From the NCBI RefSeq assembly GCF_034427455.1, contig NZ_JAXQNN010000003.1:228228-292227 (forward strand): 64,000 nt of DNA, given 5' to 3'. How positions within the stretch are numbered: position 1 is the stretch's first letter; each line of letters opens with the position of its first letter. Made by a program: the position numbers and the translations under genes. Under the pieces are notes generated by a model, which worked only from the letters and a program-made list of their open reading frames with translations, did not search any database and was not told where the DNA came from. Shown one piece after another: positions 59,107-64,000 of this stretch. This DNA comes from Jeotgalibacillus haloalkalitolerans (lineage in GTDB: Bacteria; Bacillota; Bacilli; Bacillales; Jeotgalibacillaceae).

Positions 59107-60444
59107 GTGAAGAAGTATTTTCAGTTTGAAGAATTAAACACGAATTATAAGCGTGAATTTATCGGGGGATTAACAACCTTTCTTGCGATGGCATACATTC
59201 TGGTCGTCAATCCGTTAACGCTGACATTAGCAGATGTTGAAGGATTACCGGATGCGATGCGTATGGACTACGGCGCAGTATTCGTAGCGACTGCACTTGC
59301 TGCTGCGATCGGTTCACTTGTGATGGGTCTGCTCGCCAGATATCCAATCGCACTTGCGCCTGGTATGGGATTAAATGCATTCTTTGCTTACTCGGTGATC
59401 CTGACTCAGGAAATCCCGTGGCAAACAGCTTTGACAGGTGTATTATTTTCAGGACTTATTTTTATGGTTTTAACTGTCACTGGTGTGCGTGAAAGAATTA
59501 TCAATGCAATTCCTAATGAGTTGAAATTCGCGGTAGGCGCAGGGATTGGGTTATTTATTACATTTGTCGGTTTTCAGAATGCAGGGATTATCGTTGGAAA
59601 TGACGCAACACTTGTCGCACTGGGTGACCTGACAAACGGAAATACGCTTCTCGCGGTTTTCGGTATTATCATCACAGTGATTCTGATGACACGTAAAATC
59701 AAGGGTGGTATTTTCTTTGGAATTGTTATTACAGCGATCGTTGGTATGGTCGTTGGTTTGATTGACCGTCCAAGCGGGGTGATTGATACAACACCTCCAA
59801 GTCTTGCGCCAACATTTGGTGCAGCGCTCGAGCCAATTTTCTCAAGTCCTGGTGACTTGTTTACAATTCAATTACTCGTTGTAGTTTTAACATTTTTATT
59901 CGTTGATTTCTTTGATACAGCAGGAACGCTTGTTGCGGTAACAAATCAGGCGGGGCTAATGAAAGACGGCAAGCTGCCTCGTGCAAACCGTGCGCTTTTC
60001 GCAGATTCAACTGCAACTGTATTTGGTGCAGTTCTCGGAACATCTACAACGACTTCTTATATCGAGTCATCTTCAGGTGTAGCAGCAGGTGCACGTACAG
60101 GTTTTGCTTCAGTTGTAACAGCTGTTCTGTTCTTACTATCTATTTTCTTCTTCCCGCTGCTTGAAGTCATTACCAGTGCGGTAACAGCGCCGGCTCTTAT
60201 TATTGTTGGGGTACTCATGGTATCAGCGCTTAGTAAAATTGACTGGACGCGTTTTGAAATTGCAGTGCCGGCATTCCTCACAATTATCGCGATGCCGCTG
60301 ACTTACAGTATTGCAACAGGGATTGCGATCGGATTTATTTTCTACCCGATTACAATGCTTGTGACGGGTAAAGGAAAGCAGATTCATCCTGTGATGTACG
60401 CGCTATTTGTAATCTTTGTGCTTTACTTCATCTTCCTTTCGTAA
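59107..60444 (+). CDS. pbuG: Hypoxanthine/guanine permease, NCS2 (AzgA) family
   Basis: A 445-residue transporter with about 12 to 14 helices. It starts at a GTG after CGGAGGGAA. Family blocks are EFIGGLTTFLAMAYILVVNPLTL, GLLARYPIALAPGMGLNAFFAYSV and the catalytic FVDFFDTAGTLVAVTNQAGLM plus LGTSTTTSYIESSSGVAAGARTGF. It imports hypoxanthine and guanine by proton symport. The guanine riboswitch is the same control as for B. subtilis pbuG, and its position next to guaA is conserved. Confidence 0.96.
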   Translation: MKKYFQFEELNTNYKREFIGGLTTFLAMAYILVVNPLTLTLADVEGLPDAMRMDYGAVFVATALAAAIGSLVMGLLARYPIALAPGMGLNAFFAYSVILTQEIPWQTALTGVLFSGLIFMVLTVTGVRERIINAIPNELKFAVGAGIGLFITFVGFQNAGIIVGNDATLVALGDLTNGNTLLAVFGIIITVILMTRKIKGGIFFGIVITAIVGMVVGLIDRPSGVIDTTPPSLAPTFGAALEPIFSSPGDLFTIQLLVVVLTFLFVDFFDTAGTLVAVTNQAGLMKDGKLPRANRALFADSTATVFGAVLGTSTTTSYIESSSGVAAGARTGFASVVTAVLFLLSIFFFPLLEVITSAVTAPALIIVGVLMVSALSKIDWTRFEIAVPAFLTIIAMPLTYSIATGIAIGFIFYPITMLVTGKGKQIHPVMYALFVIFVLYFIFLS

Positions 60445-60446
60445 TA

Positions 60447-60489
60447 AGCTAAAAGGGCTGTCTCCGATTTACTCGGACGGCCCTTTTTT
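60447..60489 (+). terminator. Terminator of pbuG
   Basis: AGGGCTGTC / GACGGCCCT stem with seven T. Confidence 0.85.
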
Positions 60490-60520
60490 AAATCAAAATA
60501 AACGGGCGGATGTGATAAAC

Positions 60521-61357
60521 GTGAGCTATGTAGTGAAAAAAATACTGAATAATAACGTGTTGATTGCTGAATTGAATAGCTCAGAAGTTGTCATGATCGG
60601 CAAAGGAATCGGCTTTAAACGCCAGACGCAATCAACGATCAGTGAACAGGAAGTTGAAAAACTTTTTGTGCTTCGTGATGAGAAAGAGCAGGATCAGTTT
60701 AAAAAGCTGCTTCCTTATGTAGAAGAAGATCTGCTGAAAGTCATTATTTCTTCAATTGAACTGATTCGTGAACGTACACAGACATTCTTAAATGAGCATA
60801 TTCACGTTGCTTTAACAGACCACCTTGTTTTTGCGGTCAATCGTCTGATGAGAGGGATGTCAATTTCAAATCCATTTCTTCTGGAAACGAAAGCGCTTTA
60901 CCCTTATGAGTACGAAGTTGCAAAAGAAGTAGTGGAGCTGATTAACGATAGAGCGCATATTTATTTGCCTGAAGGTGAAATTGGTTTTATTGCACTGCAC
61001 ATTCATAGTGCGATGCTGAACAGGAATGTCCACGAGGTCAATTCCCATTCTCAGCTGATCGGCAGGCTGGTGCAGCTGATCGAAACACAATTTGATGTTC
61101 AGCTTGATAAGGAAAGCATTGATTATATGAGATTGGTCAGGCACCTCCGATACACTGTTGAGAGGGTCGTCAGAGGTGAAAAGGTTGATGAACCGGAAAA
61201 AATCGCTTTGCTCTTGAAAGAAGAATATCCGATGTGCTATAATCTCTCATGGAAACTGATAAAAATTATGCAGCAAACATTAAAAAAGCCTGTATATGAT
61301 GCAGAAGCGGTCTATCTGACCATGCACCTGCAGCGTATTCAGACAAAAATGAAATAA
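60521..61357 (+). CDS. glcT: PtsGHI operon antiterminator GlcT
   Basis: A 278-residue BglG-family antiterminator. The likely start is GTG 60521 (MSYVVKKILNNNVLIAELNSSEVVMIGKGIGFKRQ), since the upstream frame passes through the pbuG terminator. Residues 1-60 are the CAT RNA-binding domain, then PRD1 (LTDHLVFAVNRL, IALHIHSAML) and PRD2 (LRYTVERVVRGEK, YLTMHLQRI). It is the second such protein in the window; its own target RAT lies 8 bp after its stop, ahead of ptsG. In the family it is inactive when phosphorylated by EII-Glc and active in glucose. Confidence 0.92.
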   Translation: MSYVVKKILNNNVLIAELNSSEVVMIGKGIGFKRQTQSTISEQEVEKLFVLRDEKEQDQFKKLLPYVEEDLLKVIISSIELIRERTQTFLNEHIHVALTDHLVFAVNRLMRGMSISNPFLLETKALYPYEYEVAKEVVELINDRAHIYLPEGEIGFIALHIHSAMLNRNVHEVNSHSQLIGRLVQLIETQFDVQLDKESIDYMRLVRHLRYTVERVVRGEKVDEPEKIALLLKEEYPMCYNLSWKLIKIMQQTLKKPVYDAEAVYLTMHLQRIQTKMK

Positions 61358-61364
61358 TACATTT

Positions 61365-61463
61365 ACGTGTTACTGATACGATCAGGCATGAGTAAATGAA
61401 GAATGTCCCTTTTTAACGGGATACGTGTACCTACGCGTTCTTCTTTTACTCATGCCTTTTTTG
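61365..61463 (+). promoter_or_regulatory. GlcT RAT site and overlapping terminator (ptsG leader)
   Basis: Positions 61365-61393 (ACGTGTTACTGATACGATCA and following) match the ptsG-type RAT. The terminator pairs AGGCATGAGTAAA (61384) with TTTACTCATGCCT (61445), extended by GAAGAA/TTCTTC, and ends in a T run. This RAT differs clearly from the two sucrose ones, as expected for GlcT. Confidence 0.92.
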
Positions 61464-61496
61464 TTTGCTGTGTAACACAAAAAAGGAGGAAACAAT

Positions 61497-63569
61497 ATGT
61501 TTAAGAAGTTTTTTGGTCAGCTTCAAAAGATTGGTAAAGCACTTATGCTGCCAGTTGCGATTTTGCCTGCTGCCGGTTTGCTATTAGCATTCGGTAATGC
61601 ACTGCAAAATGAAACGCTGACAAACCTTGCGCCATTTCTGACAAGCGACTGGATTGTCATGGTAGCAAGTGTCATGGAGAACTCAGGTGGAATTGTTTTT
61701 GATAACCTTCCACTATTATTCGCAGTAGGGGTAGCGATCGGTCTTGCAGGCGGTGACGGTGTTGCCGGACTTGCAGCAATCGTCGGTTACCTGATTATGA
61801 ATGCCACAATGGGCACAGCGCTTGGTCTTGAGCTTGCGGATGTAACCGGTAAAGGAGTAGACCCTGCCTATACATTAATGCTTGGAATACCAACGCTTTC
61901 TTCAGGTGTATTCGGCGGGATCATCGTCGGTGCGCTTGCAGCTTATATGTATAACCGCTTCTTCAATATTGAATTGCCTACTTACCTCGGATTCTTTGCA
62001 GGTAAACGATTTGTTCCAATCGTGACGGCGGCTTCTGCAGTTGTATTGGGTCTTGTGATGATTGTTGTTTGGCCACCTGTACAGGAAGGGCTGAACATGT
62101 TCTCAAATCTGATGTTGAACTCAAACCTTGCGATTTCAGCATTTGTATTTGGTGTGATTGAACGTGCGTTAATTCCATTTGGTTTGCACCACATCTTCTA
62201 CACACCATTCTGGTTTGAATTTGGTACTTATGTAAATGCAGCAGGTGAAACTGTACGTGGAGATAATTCAATCTTCCAGGCACAGATTCGTGACGGCGTG
62301 CAGGATCTGACTGCAGGTACATTTATGACGGGTAAGTATCCATTTATGATGTTTGGTCTTCCGGCAGCAGCACTTGCGATTTACCATGAAGCGCGTGCTG
62401 AAAAGAAAAAGCTTGTTGCAGGTATTATGGGGTCAGCAGCCCTGACTTCATTCCTGACAGGTATTACTGAACCAATTGAATTTGCATTCCTATTCGTTGC
62501 GCCAATTCTATTTGCGGTGCACACAGTATTTGCAGGTCTTTCATTTCTGACAATGCACTTGCTTGATGTCAAGATCGGTATGACATTCTCAGGCGGTCTG
62601 ATTGACTTCCTATTATTCGGAGCGCTGAACCCTCAGACGAACTGGTGGTTAGTACTGCCGGTCGGTGCTGTGTTCGCTGTAATCTATTACTTCGGTTTCC
62701 GCTTTGCGATCCGTAAGTTTAACCTTGCAACACCTGGCCGTGAAAAAGAAGAAGATGGTGAAGATAATGCCCGTGCAGCTTCTTCAAAATCAGATCTACC
62801 ACATGATATTCTGGATGCAATGGGCGGTGCGTCAAACATTGCCAACCTAGATGCGTGTATTACGCGTCTTCGTGTACAGGTGAATGAGCCATCAAAAGTT
62901 GATAAAAAAGAACTGAAGCATCTTGGGGCCTCAGGTGTACTTGAGATCGGCAACAACATTCAGGCGATTTTTGGTCCACGCTCAGACAGCTTAAGGCACC
63001 AGATGAAAGATATTATGGAAGGTAAGACACCAAGACCGGTTAAAGTTGATGCTGAAAAAGAAGTAGAGAAAGAGATTGAAGAAACAGCAGCAACTGCGGT
63101 TCGTAATGACGTAGCAGTCCTGAAAGATTTTGTTTCTCCGCTAAATGGGGAAGCTGTATCGATTACTGAAGTACCAGATCAGGTGTTCTCCGGTAAAATG
63201 ATGGGTGACGGTTTTGCGATCAAGCCATCAGATGGAATTGTTCATTCTCCTGTAAGTGGTAAGATCGTCAATGTCTCTCCGACGAAGCATGCGATCGGCA
63301 TTGAATCGGATCAGGGACAGGAAATTCTGATTCACTTCGGAATTGATACAGTGAAATTGAATGGTGAAGGATTCACTGTTCACGTCAGCGAAGGCGATCA
63401 GGTGAAAGCCGGGGATCTTCTTCTTGAGGCTGATCTTGAAACGATTAAAGATCAGGTTCCTTCTACTATCACGCCAATCGTTTTTACAAACTTAATGAAT
63501 GGTGAAACGGTAGAATTGAAAAAGACAAGAGTGAGCAGAGGAGACGCTTCTATTATAGAAGTAAAATAA
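61497..63569 (+). CDS. ptsG: Glucose-specific PTS enzyme IICBA
   Basis: A 690-residue membrane permease that phosphorylates glucose during uptake. The N-terminal ~410 residues are EIIC (ten helices; [30 protein letters not shown]). EIIB follows with the phosphorylated Cys454 ([11 protein letters not shown]), and EIIA at the C-terminus with His613 ([18 protein letters not shown]). The order C-B-A is that of B. subtilis PtsG. AAAGGAGG precedes the ATG. GlcT and its RAT control expression. ptsH and ptsI do not follow here. Confidence 0.95.
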   Translation: MFKKFFGQLQKIGKALMLPVAILPAAGLLLAFGNALQNETLTNLAPFLTSDWIVMVASVMENSGGIVFDNLPLLFAVGVAIGLAGGDGVAGLAAIVGYLIMNATMGTALGLELADVTGKGVDPAYTLMLGIPTLSSGVFGGIIVGALAAYMYNRFFNIELPTYLGFFAGKRFVPIVTAASAVVLGLVMIVVWPPVQEGLNMFSNLMLNSNLAISAFVFGVIERALIPFGLHHIFYTPFWFEFGTYVNAAGETVRGDNSIFQAQIRDGVQDLTAGTFMTGKYPFMMFGLPAAALAIYHEARAEKKKLVAGIMGSAALTSFLTGITEPIEFAFLFVAPILFAVHTVFAGLSFLTMHLLDVKIGMTFSGGLIDFLLFGALNPQTNWWLVLPVGAVFAVIYYFGFRFAIRKFNLATPGREKEEDGEDNARAASSKSDLPHDILDAMGGASNIANLDACITRLRVQVNEPSKVDKKELKHLGASGVLEIGNNIQAIFGPRSDSLRHQMKDIMEGKTPRPVKVDAEKEVEKEIEETAATAVRNDVAVLKDFVSPLNGEAVSITEVPDQVFSGKMMGDGFAIKPSDGIVHSPVSGKIVNVSPTKHAIGIESDQGQEILIHFGIDTVKLNGEGFTVHVSEGDQVKAGDLLLEADLETIKDQVPSTITPIVFTNLMNGETVELKKTRVSRGDASIIEVK

Positions 63570-63572
63570 TGA

Positions 63573-63612
63573 GATGCCGTGCCGGCTATGAAGCTGGCAC
63601 GGTGTTTTTTAA
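63573..63612 (+). terminator. Terminator of ptsG
   Basis: GCCGTGCCGGC / GCTGGCACGGT stem with T run. Confidence 0.9.
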
Positions 63613-63708
63613 TGTGTAAGATTTATAGATGAATTTACCAAAACTATTTTCCTGAAAGGTATTGTAATATTCAGAATTAAATTATATAATGGAAATGCTC
63701 TTATAGCA

Positions 63709-63738
63709 TTGACTCATTTCACGGAGGTGTGATAGATT
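63709..63738 (+). promoter_or_regulatory. Probable rRNA operon promoter P1
   Basis: TTGACT (63709-63714), 18-bp spacer, TAGATT (63733-63738), preceded by an AT-rich region. Upstream of P2 at 63.86 kb. Confidence 0.5.
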
Positions 63739-63861
63739 AGTAAAGTTCTCTTTTGAAGAGGCGTACATTTTATGACGAATCGCTAAGGCTTTTTTCTTTT
63801 CCTTTTTTTATCACGCGAATTGTGGTTTGAAAAAAGAAATTAAAAAAGTTACGAAAAAGAC

Positions 63862-63891
63862 TTTACAAGATATCAGATACCGTGATATGAT
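63862..63891 (+). promoter_or_regulatory. Probable rRNA operon promoter P2
   Basis: TTTACA (63862-63867), 18-bp spacer, TATGAT (63886-63891), the -35 lying next to an A-tract-rich region. Confidence 0.65.
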
Positions 63892-63894
63892 AAT

Positions 63895-64000
63895 CAAGTC
63901 GCTTACGAGAGTGGCGCTTCAATAAGAAGTACTTGAACCTTGAAAACTAAACAACCAAACGTCAACGTTTAAGATTTTTAGTCTTTTTCGAAACAAAAAG
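63895..64000 (+). other. rRNA operon leader (16S gene beyond the window)
   Basis: The string ACTTGAACCTTGAAAACTAA and the following CAACCAAACGTCAACGTTT are the conserved antitermination/leader sequence that precedes 16S rRNA genes in bacilli. The window ends before the mature 16S sequence. Confidence 0.8.

Noticed and set aside
1..64000. CRISPR array, prophage, insertion sequence, tRNA genes
   Set aside because: No regular direct repeats with unique spacers, no integrase, transposase or phage structural genes, and no cloverleaf-like sequences noticed; the repeats found are degenerate and lack spacers of constant length.

Overview
The window reads as a chromosomal segment of a moderate-GC member of the Bacillales. 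The evidence is Gram-positive style signal peptides, strong AGGAGG ribosome binding sites, many cis-acting riboswitches, BglG-type antitermination, LexA and lactate (lut) regulation, and a moxR-DUF58-transglutaminase-guaA-pbuG order that resembles the yeaC-yeaD-yebA-guaA-pbuG region of Bacillus subtilis. A genus such as Jeotgalibacillus or another Bacillaceae/Caryophanaceae member is possible but cannot be settled from this sequence. I see no prophage, IS element, CRISPR array or tRNA. The last ~300 bases look like the promoter and leader of an rRNA operon whose 16S gene lies beyond the window.

Layout. 1-3.1 kb: a TipA-type MerR regulator, an SRPBCC protein and a SAM-riboswitch-controlled NhaC-family (MetT-like) transporter. 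3.2-9.9 kb: a sucrose/levan island with a surface GH32 fructanase, two tandem GH68 levansucrases and a SacT/SacY-type antiterminator; two nearly identical antiterminator target sites precede the hydrolase and the first levansucrase. 10.1-15.7 kb: the lactate operon (permease, lutABC, GntR regulator) with a visible cre-like site and operator. 15.8-20.8 kb: a YitT-like protein, then a cobalamin riboswitch ahead of a B12-independent class I ribonucleotide reductase and a flavodoxin. 20.8-26.8 kb: an ion channel, EcsC-like and C45-family proteins, an aminoglycoside-phosphotransferase-like kinase, and an EgtB-like gene broken by one in-frame amber codon. 27.0-32.8 kb: two TPP riboswitches in a row; the first precedes lipoate genes lipM-lipA, the second tenA-thiM-thiD-thiE-thiW.

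32.9-47.8 kb is a mixed accessory stretch: a PAS histidine kinase, a Fic/antitoxin pair (the 55-codon antitoxin is easily missed), an M48 protease fused to ankyrin repeats, a LexA-controlled yolD, a YeeE/YedE sulfur transporter with a palindromic operator, a PadR-HAAS pair, a GAF-STAS protein and several small membrane proteins. 47.9-52.0 kb carries an RsbR-like STAS protein and the NAD salvage cluster pncA-pncB-nadE. 52.2-63.6 kb carries moxR-DUF58-tgpA, guaA and pbuG (each with a guanine riboswitch upstream), then glcT and ptsG with a GlcT-type antiterminator site between them.

Two themes run through the window. RNA-level control is dense: one SAM, one cobalamin, two TPP and two guanine riboswitches and three BglG/SacY-family antiterminator sites. 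Intergenic DNA is also dotted with seven degenerate copies of a ~120-140 bp GC-rich interspersed element and with several patches of short periodic repeats. The most unusual points are the lipoate genes under a TPP riboswitch, the non-canonical GH32 active site next to duplicated levansucrases, the stop-interrupted egtB, and the guaA leader that seems to have been split by the interspersed element.
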